From: Clostridia bacterium
Lineage (GTDB): Bacteria; Bacillota; Clostridia; Oscillospirales; Acutalibacteraceae
Assembly: GCA_017428625.1 (NCBI GenBank)
Contig: JAFRQM010000033.1
Span: 1-40,766 of the forward strand
Direction: 5' to 3'
Length of the DNA stretch: 40,766 nucleotides
The translations under genes were made by a program, and so were the position numbers. The notes under the pieces were generated by a model, which made no database searches, was not told the origin of the DNA, and worked only from the letters and a program-made list of their open reading frames with translations. Below, one piece after another: positions 25,355 through 34,644 of the stretch (its first letter is position 1; each line of letters opens with the position of its first letter).

Positions 25355-27280
25355 ATGGCACTTGTCAGCGCACAGAATCTGACAATGGATTTTGCAGGCA
25401 AAGTAGTTTTCCGCGACATTTCTTTCGATGTCAACGCGGGCGAACACGTCGGGCTTATCGGCGCGAACGGCACAGGCAAAACCACATTGTTCAAATTGAT
25501 AACAGGTGAATATGAGCCTTCCGACGGCGGACTTTTCATTTCGAAAAATGTCAGAATCGGCTACCTTGAGCAATACGCCTGCGCAGGGTCTGTCCGCAGT
25601 GTTATTGATGAGGCGCTTACCGTTTTCAGCGACCTTATTGAACTTGAATTTGAACTTGAAAAAATCGCCCGCGAAATTGACGCCGGCGGCGAAAACAGGC
25701 AGGCGCTAATTGAACTCCAGCAGGAAATGCACGAAAAATTCCAGTCCGAAGGCGGGCTTACATACAAAAGCCGCGCCCGTTCGGCTCTTCTCGGGCTCGG
25801 TTTTGATGACAGTGAACTGTCGATTCCCTGCGACAAACTCAGCGGGGGTCAGCGTTCAAAACTCAGTATGGCGAAACTTCTGCTCTCGCAGTCGGATTTG
25901 CTTCTTCTCGACGAGCCGACAAACCATCTCGACATTACGGCAACCGAGTGGCTCGAAAACTTTCTGACAGGCTTTCGCGGTTCGGTTATTGTTATTTCGC
26001 ACGACCGCTATTTTCTTGACAGAGTAACCGATAAAACAATGGAACTGTCAAATATGATGCTTCACTCGTCAAAAGGCGGTTACAGCAGATATATGCAGCT
26101 GCGTGAGGAGCGGCTTGAAAACGAACGGCGCAGATATGAAAACGATGTTGAGGAGATAAAACGCCTTGAGGCAATGATAGCAAAGCAGGTCGAATTCGGC
26201 AGAGAGCGCAATTTCATCACCATAGCCAGCAAGCAGAAGGTAATTGACAGGATCAAAGCGTCTCTCGTCGTGCCGGAGAAAAATCTTGCCCCCGTGAGAA
26301 TCAGTTTTACACCTGTCGCGCAGACGGGCAACGAGGTTCTTAATGTTTATTCACTCTCTAAATATTTCGGTTCAAAAACCGTTTTTGAAAACGTGTCTTT
26401 TCAGGTGCGAAAAGGCGACAGAGCGTTTATTTTAGGTCCCAACGGCTGCGGCAAAACAACCCTTCTGCGTATTCTTGTCAGGCAGTATCAGGCTGACGGC
26501 GGCTCATTCTCATTCGGCTCAAATGTAAAAATCGGCTATTTTGACCAGAGCCTTGAAAACCTGAATAAAGGCAAAACCGTTCTTGATGAAATATGGGATG
26601 AACACAGAAATCTCAACGAAACGGCGGTCCGCAGCTATCTTGCGCTCTTCCTTTTCAGAGGCGATGATGTTTTTAAAAATGTTGACACTTTAAGCGGCGG
26701 CGAAAAAGCAAAACTCTGCCTTCTCAAACTTATGCTTTCGGGTGCCAATGCTCTTCTGCTTGACGAGCCGACAAACCACCTTGACATACCGTCAAGAGAA
26801 GCGCTTGAAGAGGCGATTGCCTCGTTTGACGGCACTGTTATCGCCGTTTCGCACGATCGCTATTTCATAAACAAACTCGCAACAAAAATATTCCGCCTTA
26901 CTCAGCAGGGCATCGAAAAAACAGACGGAACTTACGACGATTATGTCGCCGCCCTTGAACATGACAGAGCGCAGGCGGAACAGGTAAAAAAATCCGCGCC
27001 GAAGGTCAATGATTACAAACTGCGCAAAGAGCGCGAAAGCGAAATCAACCGTCTCAGAGGCAAAATCAGCAGGGGAGAGGCAAAAATCGACGAACTTGAC
27101 GGCGAAATATCAGAACTCAACGCCGCTCTTTCAACTCCTGCCGTTTCATCGGATTATGAGAAAATAACCGAATACACCGAAAAAATCAGCGCCCTTTCCG
27201 CCGAGCAGGAAGAACTTATGTCGGATTGGGAAAAGTGGAACGCAAGGCTCACCGAACTTACGGAGGAAACAGATGCTTGA
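25355..27280 (+). CDS. ABC-F family ATPase
   Basis: A 641-residue soluble protein with two ABC ATPase domains and no membrane segment. Domain 1 has GANGTGKTT (K42), LSGGQRSKLSMAKLL and LLLLDEPTNHLD; domain 2 has GPNGCGKTTLL, LSGGEKAKLCLLKL and ALLLDEPTNHLD. The linker (about 245-300) and a C-terminal coiled-coil rich in Glu, Lys and Arg (about 545-640) are typical of YdiF/Uup-like members. ABC-F proteins act on the ribosome; some release antibiotics, others resolve stalls. Which applies is not visible. AAGGAA precedes ATG 25355. Confidence 0.93.
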   Translation: MALVSAQNLTMDFAGKVVFRDISFDVNAGEHVGLIGANGTGKTTLFKLITGEYEPSDGGLFISKNVRIGYLEQYACAGSVRSVIDEALTVFSDLIELEFELEKIAREIDAGGENRQALIELQQEMHEKFQSEGGLTYKSRARSALLGLGFDDSELSIPCDKLSGGQRSKLSMAKLLLSQSDLLLLDEPTNHLDITATEWLENFLTGFRGSVIVISHDRYFLDRVTDKTMELSNMMLHSSKGGYSRYMQLREERLENERRRYENDVEEIKRLEAMIAKQVEFGRERNFITIASKQKVIDRIKASLVVPEKNLAPVRISFTPVAQTGNEVLNVYSLSKYFGSKTVFENVSFQVRKGDRAFILGPNGCGKTTLLRILVRQYQADGGSFSFGSNVKIGYFDQSLENLNKGKTVLDEIWDEHRNLNETAVRSYLALFLFRGDDVFKNVDTLSGGEKAKLCLLKLMLSGANALLLDEPTNHLDIPSREALEEAIASFDGTVIAVSHDRYFINKLATKIFRLTQQGIEKTDGTYDDYVAALEHDRAQAEQVKKSAPKVNDYKLRKERESEINRLRGKISRGEAKIDELDGEISELNAALSTPAVSSDYEKITEYTEKISALSAEQEELMSDWEKWNARLTELTEETDA

Positions 27281-27830
27281 AATAAAACCATACAGCCCCG
27301 TATATAAAGAAGATATGCAGAAAGTCTGTCTTAACACGGCTTATGCTACCGCCTACGAGCCGGTTGAGCGCAACTATCTTCTCAATTCATACTGTGATTA
27401 TTATGTTGACAACGAGCCTGAAACCTGCTTTGCCGCTGTTGATGAAAACGGCACGGCGCAGGGCTATATAATTTGCGCCCCCGATTTTAAAAAATTCATA
27501 AAACAGGCAAAGCCTTATATCAGGCAGTCCAAAAAGTCCGGCTTTGACCATTACTGTGAAGGCATAGCGGAACGCCTTGCCCTGCGTGCTTTCAGCCGTT
27601 CATATCCGGCTCATTTTCACATTGACATCAACGGGAACTTTCAGGGCAAAGGCACGGGCACACAACTTATGAACACCCTGCTTGATACGCTTAAAAGCAA
27701 AAATGTCAAAGGGGTTATGCTCATTACCGGTTCGGGCAATGTTGACGCAATCAGATTTTACAGAAGATTCGGTTTCAAAACCGTTATCGGGAAAGGTCCC
27801 GCTGCGGTTATGGGGCTTAAACTGAGGTGA
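27273..27830 (+). CDS. GNAT-family N-acetyltransferase
   Basis: A 185-residue GNAT protein. The acetyl-CoA motif A reads FHIDINGNFQGKGTGTQLMNTLL (residues about 112-134), followed by motif B FYRRFGFKTV. The N-terminal half (PYSPVYKEDMQKVCL, then YCDYYVDNEPETCFAAVDE) resembles the GNAT group related to the acetyltransferase domain found with O-GlcNAcase-type proteins. The acceptor is unknown. It overlaps the ABC-F gene by 8 bases, with CGGAGG just upstream, so the two are translated together. Confidence 0.88.
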   Translation: MLEIKPYSPVYKEDMQKVCLNTAYATAYEPVERNYLLNSYCDYYVDNEPETCFAAVDENGTAQGYIICAPDFKKFIKQAKPYIRQSKKSGFDHYCEGIAERLALRAFSRSYPAHFHIDINGNFQGKGTGTQLMNTLLDTLKSKNVKGVMLITGSGNVDAIRFYRRFGFKTVIGKGPAAVMGLKLR

Positions 27831-27833
27831 AAT

Positions 27834-28835
27834 ATGGTTAAATACGCGGTTATCGGCACAGGCTGGATTACTCAGTCATTTATCGACGGTGCAAAAATAT
27901 CGGGCAGACTTTCGCTCGAAGGCGTATGCTCCCGTGATGAAAACAGGGGCAGGGCGTTCGCTGAAAAAAACGGCGCAGGCAAGGTGTTTACATCTGTTGA
28001 GAAACTCGCGCAATCGGATGTTGAGGCGGTTTATATCGCCAGCCCAAACGCCTTTCATACAAGGCAGACCGTGGCTATGCTTGAAGCGGGCAAACATGTT
28101 ATCTGCGAAAAACCCGTTACAATCACTCCCGCGGAACTTGTTTATCTGCAGAACCTTGCAGAAAAAAACGGGCTTGTTTATGTTGAAGCAATAATGTATA
28201 TGTTCAACCCCGTTCGCGATGTTCTGCGAAATGCGCTCGGCGAAATCGGCGCAATAACATCCGCAAACCTAGATTTTTCACAGCTTTCATCAAAATATCC
28301 CGCTTACAAAAGGGGGGAGCTCCCCAACATTTTCAATCCGGAAATGGCGACAGGCTGCCTTGAAGATTTGGGTATTTACTGCGTTTACCCCGCTGTTGAC
28401 CTTTTCGGAGAGCCTAAGAATATAAAAGCCTCTGCGTCATTTATGGCAAGCGGAGCGGACGGCAGCGGAGGAGCACTTTTTGAATATGACGGGCTGAGTG
28501 TAAACCTCACTTACTCAAAACTCGGGCAGAGCCGGGCACCGTCGCAGATTTTCGGCGATAAAGGCACTGTCTTGCTGGAGTCCGTTTCAAAACTCACCGG
28601 AATTAAAACCGTATTTAACGACGGCAGTGAGAAGATTCTTTGCGAAGAAGTGCAAAAAGAACAGCTTATGGGCTTTGAGGCGGACGGCTTTGCAGATATA
28701 ATCGAAAACCGTGAAAAGAACAAAGAGTTTTACGGCTTGTTGCGTAAAACAGCGCTTGGCACAAGCAGGGCTATGCAAAAAATCCGCTCACAGGCGGGTA
28801 TAGAATTCAAATACAAACCGTTGACGGAGGTATAA
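27834..28835 (+). CDS. Gfo/Idh/MocA-family oxidoreductase
   Basis: A 333-residue NAD(P)-dependent dehydrogenase. The Rossmann motif is AVIGTGWITQSFIDGA, and the catalytic-region EKPVTITPAEL with its conserved lysine lies near residue 92. IFNPEMATGCLEDLGIY is the typical C-terminal-domain segment with substrate-contacting residues. Such enzymes oxidise sugars, inositols or sugar acids. Its place before a sugar isomerase-like TIM barrel and a GH2 glycosidase suggests a sugar substrate. GAGGTGA lies at the end of the GNAT gene. Confidence 0.92.
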   Translation: MVKYAVIGTGWITQSFIDGAKISGRLSLEGVCSRDENRGRAFAEKNGAGKVFTSVEKLAQSDVEAVYIASPNAFHTRQTVAMLEAGKHVICEKPVTITPAELVYLQNLAEKNGLVYVEAIMYMFNPVRDVLRNALGEIGAITSANLDFSQLSSKYPAYKRGELPNIFNPEMATGCLEDLGIYCVYPAVDLFGEPKNIKASASFMASGADGSGGALFEYDGLSVNLTYSKLGQSRAPSQIFGDKGTVLLESVSKLTGIKTVFNDGSEKILCEEVQKEQLMGFEADGFADIIENREKNKEFYGLLRKTALGTSRAMQKIRSQAGIEFKYKPLTEV

Positions 28836-28837
28836 TT

Positions 28838-29257
28838 ATGTTTTCAAAAAAATGCGCAGACACTTATGTTCTGCGCCTTGAAAAAGGCGAAGAGATTGTC
28901 GAAACAATAAAGGCGTTCTGCACCGGTGAAAACCTGCTTTGCGCAGAGGTTTCAGGCATAGGCGCTGTCGGTGCGGCAACTCTCGGCTTTTATGATGTCG
29001 GCACAAAAGAGTATTCAAAAACAGTCGTTGAAGGTCCTCTTGAAATGGTGTCGCTGCTCGGCAGCGTAACTCAGAAAGACGGTGAACCTTATCTTCACCT
29101 GCACGCCTCTTTTTCGGGCAAGGACTGCAACTGTATCGGCGGTCACCTCAATTCGGCGGTAATCAGCCTTACGGGCGAAATATTTCTGAGAAAAATTGAC
29201 GGTTCGGTCGGCAGAAGAGCGCAGGAAGAAACGGGAATCAATATTCTGGATTTATGA
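28838..29257 (+). CDS. PPC/DUF296 domain protein
   Basis: A 139-residue single-domain protein of the PPC (plant and prokaryote conserved, DUF296) family: YVLRLEKGEEIVETI, then SGIGAVGAATLGFYDVGTKEY, SLLGSVTQKDGEPYLHLHAS and GGHLNSAVISLTGEIF. In plants this domain accompanies AT-hooks, but this one has none. Bacterial members form trimers, and the HLH and GGH histidines suggest a metal or ligand site. Function in bacteria is not established. CGGAGG precedes ATG 28838; the 3' end overlaps the next gene by 4 bases. Confidence 0.88.
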   Translation: MFSKKCADTYVLRLEKGEEIVETIKAFCTGENLLCAEVSGIGAVGAATLGFYDVGTKEYSKTVVEGPLEMVSLLGSVTQKDGEPYLHLHASFSGKDCNCIGGHLNSAVISLTGEIFLRKIDGSVGRRAQEETGINILDL

Positions 29258-29925
29258 GTTTACAAAACGATTTAAAAGATTATATGCTGTTGCAGGGCGT
29301 CTCGGATGTCGGCTTTTCAAAACCCGCCGGCGACACTCCGGAGGGTCTGCCTTTCGCAGTTACTCTTGTTGTGCGTCTTTCGCCCGCAATAATTGATGAG
29401 ATTGACAACAAGCCTACGCATACATATTTCAACCATTACCGCACGGTAAACGCTTTTATTGACAGAGCGCTGCTGATGTGCGGGCTTTATCTGCAAAAAA
29501 ACGGTTACAGATACATAACCGTCGCCGCGTCGCAGAGCATTAATACCGATGGCTGGAATTATCGCGGCAGATTCTCACACAAGCAGGCTGCCGTGCAGGC
29601 GGGGCTCGGTTCAATAGGCAGAAACTCCCTGTTTATTCACAGAGAGTTCGGTTCGGCTGTCCGTCTCGGCACGGTTTTTACCGATTGCCCGTTTAACACG
29701 GCGAATGTTACTCCTGTTGATATGTGCGGCAACTGTTCGCTGTGCGTTGATGCCTGCCCCGCGCATGCTATCAAGGGCGGCAAATGGAGCATAACCACCG
29801 CAAGGGAAGAAATATTCGACGCTGAAAAATGCAGCGAATATATGAAGCACGCGTTTCAGAAAATCGGAAGGGGCGCGGTGTGCGGAATATGTATGAGCGT
29901 ATGTCCGCACAACAAGGTGAAATAA
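29254..29925 (+). CDS. Double 4Fe-4S cluster protein, related to epoxyqueuosine reductase QueG
   Basis: A 223-residue protein whose C-terminal third binds two 4Fe-4S clusters: C158-x2-C161-x2-C164-x3-C168, then C193 with C210-x2-C213-x3-C217. KQAAVQAGLGSIGRNSLFIH and LGTVFTDCPF match the QueG/reductive-dehalogenase-like core. It is much shorter than QueG (about 370), lacking the HEAT-repeat C-terminus, so a tRNA role is doubtful. I would call it a QueG-like ferredoxin-type reductase of unknown substrate. It overlaps the upstream gene by 4 bases. Confidence 0.82.
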   Translation: MSLQNDLKDYMLLQGVSDVGFSKPAGDTPEGLPFAVTLVVRLSPAIIDEIDNKPTHTYFNHYRTVNAFIDRALLMCGLYLQKNGYRYITVAASQSINTDGWNYRGRFSHKQAAVQAGLGSIGRNSLFIHREFGSAVRLGTVFTDCPFNTANVTPVDMCGNCSLCVDACPAHAIKGGKWSITTAREEIFDAEKCSEYMKHAFQKIGRGAVCGICMSVCPHNKVK

Positions 29926-29926
29926 T

Positions 29927-30775
29927 ATGACGGGAATAATTGATGTAGGCGGAGGCTTGCGCGATATATACGGCAGCGGAGTTCTTGACTACTGCCTCGA
30001 CAATAAAATAAAATTCGGGTATATTCTCGGTATTTCGGCGGGAACGGCAAACCTGTTTACTTATGCCGCAGGGCAGAGAGGGCGCACAAAAAGGTTTTAT
30101 GAGAATTACGCTTTCCGCAAAGAATATATGAGTTTTTCAAACCTGTTGAAGGGTAAAAATTATCTCGACCTTGACTATATTTACAGCGGTCTGTCAAATG
30201 AAGGCGGAGAAGACCCTTTTGATTTTGATGCGTTTGAAAAATATGAGGGCGTTGCATACATAGCCTGCACCGATGCCGAAACGGGCGAACAGATTTATTT
30301 CGATAAGAAAACTGTTGAAAAAAACAATCTTACCGCTTTCAAAGCCTCTTGCGCTCTGCCTTTGGTTTGCAAAAAATACAGCGTCGGCGGAATCTCCTGC
30401 TTTGACGGGGGAATATCAAATCCGGTTCCTGTCGAAAAAGCTTTTGAAGACGGATGTGACAAAGTTGTGGTAATACTGACACTGCCGTCCGATCATTTAA
30501 AGCAGCCCGGCATAAGCAGGCACGCTTTTGCTCTGATAAAAAATAAATATCCGGGCATCTCAAAGTGTCTGACGGAATATTACCGTAACTACAATGACGG
30601 AGTTCGCAGAGCGTTGGCTTATGAAAAACAGGGCAAAGTTCTTGTGCTTGCTCCCAATGACTGTGCGGGGATGAAAACGCTGACGCGCAACAGAGAGAAA
30701 ATGAGCGCTCTTTACAACCGTGGGTATAAAGACGCCGAAAAAATAAAAGACTTTACAATGGGTGATTTATTATGA
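29927..30775 (+). CDS. Patatin-like phospholipase
   Basis: A 282-residue patatin-fold hydrolase. The oxyanion glycine stretch is DVGGGLRDIYGSGV near the N-terminus, the nucleophile elbow is GISAGT (S37), and the second dyad residue is D160 in CFDGGISN. No signal peptide or membrane helix is apparent, so it is likely cytosolic, acting on phospholipids or other acyl esters (RssA/YchK-like). AGGTGA lies before ATG 29927, and the stop overlaps the next start by 4 bases. Confidence 0.9.
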   Translation: MTGIIDVGGGLRDIYGSGVLDYCLDNKIKFGYILGISAGTANLFTYAAGQRGRTKRFYENYAFRKEYMSFSNLLKGKNYLDLDYIYSGLSNEGGEDPFDFDAFEKYEGVAYIACTDAETGEQIYFDKKTVEKNNLTAFKASCALPLVCKKYSVGGISCFDGGISNPVPVEKAFEDGCDKVVVILTLPSDHLKQPGISRHAFALIKNKYPGISKCLTEYYRNYNDGVRRALAYEKQGKVLVLAPNDCAGMKTLTRNREKMSALYNRGYKDAEKIKDFTMGDLL

Positions 30776-31617
30776 AAATCAGGCTGTGCGCATTCGCCGA
30801 TGAAGGCGGCACAACAATCGAGGAACAGATTGAAGCCCTCAGGGCAAACAACATAAACCTTGTTGAACTGCGCTCAATCGACGGCAGAAACATTTCAAAA
30901 ATAAGCGAAGATGAAGCCCGTGCCTGTTCGGCAAAACTTAAAGAAGCGGGCATTGAAGTCTGGTCGCTCGGCTCACCGCTCGCGAAGGTGCATATTTATA
31001 CCCCGCTTGAAAAGGAGAAGGCAAAAGCAATGCACCTCTGCCGTCTCGCGGGCATATTCGGCACAAAGAATATCAGAGGCTTCAGTTATTTCACTCTTTT
31101 CCCTCAGAACAAAGAGAAACGGGTTGTCGAAAAAATCCGGCCTCTGCTTGAAATTCTCGAATATAACGGCATAAACTACTGCCACGAAAACGACACTCTT
31201 CTTTACGGCGGCAGGGCTCAGTATCTTAAAAAACTGCTTGCCGATATACCCTCACTCAAAGTGATTTACGACCCCGCCAATTTTATTATCAGCGGCGAAT
31301 CGCCCGATGAAACGCTCGCGGAGTTCGCGGGCAAGGCGTATTATTTTCACATTAAAGACGCCTCGGGCAAAAAGGTTGTGCCCGCAGGCTGCGGAGACGC
31401 GAAAATTGACGAACTCATCAAAGGTATTGACAGCGACACGGTGTTTTCGGTTGAACCGCACCTGATGTTTTTCAAAGGCGGAGCCGGGTTTGAAAAATAT
31501 GATTTAAAAACAAAAAGCGGCAGGTTTGACTGTGCCGTTGACAGCATAAAAAAACTGCTTGTCAAAAACGGATTCGCTGAAAAAGACGGTTATTTTGAAA
31601 AAATCAAGGGTGAGTAA
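30772..31617 (+). CDS. Sugar phosphate isomerase/epimerase-like TIM barrel
   Basis: A 281-residue protein of the xylose isomerase-like/AP endonuclease 2 TIM-barrel family. Expected divalent-metal ligands appear in order: the glutamate of an ILEYNGINYCHEN segment, the aspartate of VIYDPANFI, the histidine of YFHIKDASG and the glutamate of FSVEPHLMF. These enzymes isomerise or epimerise ketoses, inosose or related sugars. Lying between a Gfo/Idh dehydrogenase and a GH2 glycosidase supports a sugar role; the exact substrate is unknown. Confidence 0.88.
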   Translation: MKIRLCAFADEGGTTIEEQIEALRANNINLVELRSIDGRNISKISEDEARACSAKLKEAGIEVWSLGSPLAKVHIYTPLEKEKAKAMHLCRLAGIFGTKNIRGFSYFTLFPQNKEKRVVEKIRPLLEILEYNGINYCHENDTLLYGGRAQYLKKLLADIPSLKVIYDPANFIISGESPDETLAEFAGKAYYFHIKDASGKKVVPAGCGDAKIDELIKGIDSDTVFSVEPHLMFFKGGAGFEKYDLKTKSGRFDCAVDSIKKLLVKNGFAEKDGYFEKIKGE

Positions 31618-31619
31618 AT

Positions 31620-34586
31620 ATGCCTGAAATCAGAAGATATCACGAAACAGCAGGGGCTCTGCACATAGGCTGCGAGGAGCCCTGCGCGTATTTTATCCCG
31701 TTTGAAAACGAAGAAAAATCATCGGGCGCCAGAGAAAACTCTGTTTTTTTTACAAGTCTGTGCGGCGAGTGGGATTTCGCTTTTTTTGAAAATGCCGCAA
31801 GGCTTGATATTGAGAAAAACGGATTTCCATCGTCTGTGATTTGCGGCGACAAAATCACTGTCCCGGGCAACTGGCAGTTATGCTACGGCAGAGGTTACGA
31901 TGTTCCGAATTATATAAATCAGGATTATCCCTATCCCGTTGACCCGCCTTTTATTCCCGATGTTGTTTCCTGCGGGTTTTACCGTAAAACAATCGGTTTC
32001 AACAAAAAAGAAAACAAAAAATATTTTTTGAATTTTGAAGGCGTGTCCTCCTGCTTTTATTTGTGGGTAAACGGCATATTCGCCGCATACAGTCAGGTAA
32101 GTCACGCCACCGCCGTTGTTGATATCTCTCCTTATATCACAGACGGCGAAAACACCTTCGAATTACTTGTCGTAAAACACTGCGACGGCTCATATTTTGA
32201 AGACCAGGATTTTTTCCGTTTATCGGGAATTTTCAGAGAGGTTTTCATTACCGAAAGAGACCGGGAGCATATAAAAGACATTGACCTTGATATAACCGTT
32301 GATGAAAACCTGTCCGGCGCTCGCTTCAAAGCGAAAATAACGGGAGTTTACGGTTTTGATTTCAGGCTGGTTTCTCCCGAAGGCGTAACAGTCTGCTCGG
32401 GAGCGGACAGCGCAGACATCACATTGGAAAACCCGCAGCTCTGGAGTTTTGAAACGCCCTGCCTTTACCGCTTTTATATTCACTCCGGCAGCGAATACAT
32501 CTGCCTGCCCGTCGGCTTCAAACGCTTTGAAATAAAGAACAGCACGGTTTTCCTCAACGGCGCAAAAGTCAAGGCAAAGGGCGTAAACCGTCACGATTTC
32601 AATCCGGAAACGGGCTATTGGGTAACACCGGAACAAATGCTCTCGGAACTTTACAGTCTTAAAAGAGCAAATGTCAATACAATCAGAACATCCCACTACC
32701 CGAACGACCCCCGTTTTCCCGAAATGTGCGACAAACTCGGTTTTATGCTTGTTGATGAGGCGGACCTTGAAACGCACGGAATGGGCTACAACTTCGGCGA
32801 CTGGTATTGGGATTACTGGGCGCACCTTACCGACAGCCCCGAATATACCGAAGCCTGTGTTGACAGGGCAAAACTCCTTTATGAGCGCGACAAAAACCAT
32901 GTCTGCGTAATTATGTGGTCTCTCGGCAACGAGTCCGGCTGCGGCGAAAACCACCGCAAAATGGCTGAATACATCCGCGCCCGCAGAAAAGACGCCGTTA
33001 TCCATTATGAAAATGCCCGGATTGATTATCAGGAAAGGCTCGGCAAAGACTTCACCGATATTTCCGATGTTGAAAGCCGTATGTATGCCCCGACCTCTTA
33101 TCTTAAAGAATACCTTGCCGACAGCAATCTCAAAAAGCCGTTTTTCTACTGCGAATATGTTGACAGTATGAGCACCGGCGAAATAGCGAAGCACTGGCAG
33201 GGCTTTGAGGAAGATGACAAGTATTTCGGCGGTTGCGTCTGGGAATACGGAGATCACGCAGTAAACATCGGCACAAAAGAGAATCCCCGATACCGCTACG
33301 GCGGCGATTTCGGCGATTACCCCAACGACGGCATCGGCTGCCTTGACGGTCTTGTTTACCCCGACAGAAGCGAACGCCCCGGCTATTTCGATATGAAAAA
33401 GGTCTATCAGCCTTTTGAAATAACTTACTCTAACGGCAAAATCAAAGTTTTCAGCAAACGCTTCTTCACCGATTTCTCCGATTTGTATATAGAGTGGGCA
33501 GTTGAGAAAAACGGCAAAACCTCCTTTGAAGGAAAAATTGAAAACCCCGTAATCGCTCCGCGCGGCACGGTGCAATACAATCTGTTCGACGGCTTAAAAA
33601 CCGACTGCCTGACAACACTCAATGTTTATGTCAGGCAAAAAGAATCAACCGAATGGGCTCCGAAAAATTACGAAACGGGATTTGAGCAGTTTATTCTCTG
33701 CGACAAAACAGTTGATTATTCACCCGCCCCGAACGCTTGCGTTTCGTTTACCGAAACACGCACCGATATAATCATTGAATGCGGGGCGGTGAAATATTCA
33801 TTTGACCGTGTTACAGGCGGAATTACACAGATTGAGGCAGACGGCGCAAAACTTCTGAGCGAGTCCGTTTCCTTCAATGTCATCCGTGCGGCGACTTATA
33901 ACACAAAGCACTACCTCGATATATGGTCAAGGGCAAGGTATGAGCATATAAGCCGGAAGACCTATTCCGTTACCGTTAAGCAGAACGGAGACAACGTTGT
34001 TGTTTTCTCAAAAATTTCGCTTGCTTCTCCCGCTATGCCTCCCGCCGTCAGAGCGGATGTTACATACACATTTTTCCCCGACGGCAGTGTTACGGTTAAA
34101 ACCGACGCAAAAGTAACTCACAACGCTCCGCCTCTGCCTCGTTTCGGTCTTAAAATTGTTATGCCCGCCCGCTTTTCGGAGGTTGAGTATCTCGGTTACG
34201 GTCCGCGCGAAAGTTATGCCGAAAGGCACGGCTCGGCAAGGCTCTCACTTTATGAAACAACTCCCGCGAACGATTACGAGCATTACATAAAACCACAGGA
34301 ATGTTCATCGCATTACTCAACAAGATTCGCCCGTGTTTCGGACGGTGGCGCGGGGCTTGCGTTTTATACGGAAAAACCGTTCTGCTTCAAGGCGACCCCC
34401 TATGACGATTCAACGGTTCACGCAACCCTGCATAATGATGAACTGCCCCTTTCGGAAAAAACTTTTATAAATCTCGATTACAAAATTCACGCCTCCGTTA
34501 CGGGCGAGCCGGGCGAATATCCCGAACGCGTATTTGACGAAAAGGAATTTTCCTTTGAAGTCAGGATTGTTCCCGTCCGCAGTTGA
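31620..34586 (+). CDS. GH2 family glycosidase, beta-galactosidase-like
   Basis: A 988-residue LacZ-type GH2 protein with no signal peptide. Domains run sugar-binding (about 45-215, with GSYFEDQDFFRLSGIFREV), immunoglobulin-like, TIM barrel (about 300-600) and a C-terminal beta-galactosidase small-chain domain. ADLETHGMG and SLGNESGCGENH (acid/base E438) are canonical. The nucleophile segment reads CEYVDSMSTG (E512) rather than the usual CEYAHAMGN, and GGCVWEYGDHA replaces GGFVWDWVDQ. The position of E. coli H540, which contacts the galactose 6-OH, is aspartate here, so the substrate may not be plain lactose. Last gene of the nine-gene run. Confidence 0.92.
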   Translation: MPEIRRYHETAGALHIGCEEPCAYFIPFENEEKSSGARENSVFFTSLCGEWDFAFFENAARLDIEKNGFPSSVICGDKITVPGNWQLCYGRGYDVPNYINQDYPYPVDPPFIPDVVSCGFYRKTIGFNKKENKKYFLNFEGVSSCFYLWVNGIFAAYSQVSHATAVVDISPYITDGENTFELLVVKHCDGSYFEDQDFFRLSGIFREVFITERDREHIKDIDLDITVDENLSGARFKAKITGVYGFDFRLVSPEGVTVCSGADSADITLENPQLWSFETPCLYRFYIHSGSEYICLPVGFKRFEIKNSTVFLNGAKVKAKGVNRHDFNPETGYWVTPEQMLSELYSLKRANVNTIRTSHYPNDPRFPEMCDKLGFMLVDEADLETHGMGYNFGDWYWDYWAHLTDSPEYTEACVDRAKLLYERDKNHVCVIMWSLGNESGCGENHRKMAEYIRARRKDAVIHYENARIDYQERLGKDFTDISDVESRMYAPTSYLKEYLADSNLKKPFFYCEYVDSMSTGEIAKHWQGFEEDDKYFGGCVWEYGDHAVNIGTKENPRYRYGGDFGDYPNDGIGCLDGLVYPDRSERPGYFDMKKVYQPFEITYSNGKIKVFSKRFFTDFSDLYIEWAVEKNGKTSFEGKIENPVIAPRGTVQYNLFDGLKTDCLTTLNVYVRQKESTEWAPKNYETGFEQFILCDKTVDYSPAPNACVSFTETRTDIIIECGAVKYSFDRVTGGITQIEADGAKLLSESVSFNVIRAATYNTKHYLDIWSRARYEHISRKTYSVTVKQNGDNVVVFSKISLASPAMPPAVRADVTYTFFPDGSVTVKTDAKVTHNAPPLPRFGLKIVMPARFSEVEYLGYGPRESYAERHGSARLSLYETTPANDYEHYIKPQECSSHYSTRFARVSDGGAGLAFYTEKPFCFKATPYDDSTVHATLHNDELPLSEKTFINLDYKIHASVTGEPGEYPERVFDEKEFSFEVRIVPVRS

Positions 34587-34611
34587 CTTTTAAAAGCATT
34601 AAATATATAAT
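34583..34611 (+). promoter_or_regulatory. Promoter of secreted hydrolase, overlapping GH2 stop codon
   Basis: TTGACT (34583-34588), a 17-base spacer and TATAAT (34606-34611). The -35 box contains the TGA stop codon (34584-34586) of the GH2 gene. Confidence 0.85.
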
Positions 34612-34644
34612 AAATTTTAATATGTTGTTAAAGGGGAAATAACA

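Noticed and set aside
32220..33575. A 451-codon open frame on the minus strand opposite the GH2 gene
   Set aside because: It is the antisense shadow of a strongly conserved glycosidase; composition is Phe/Val/Ala-rich, with no recognisable domain or ribosome site.
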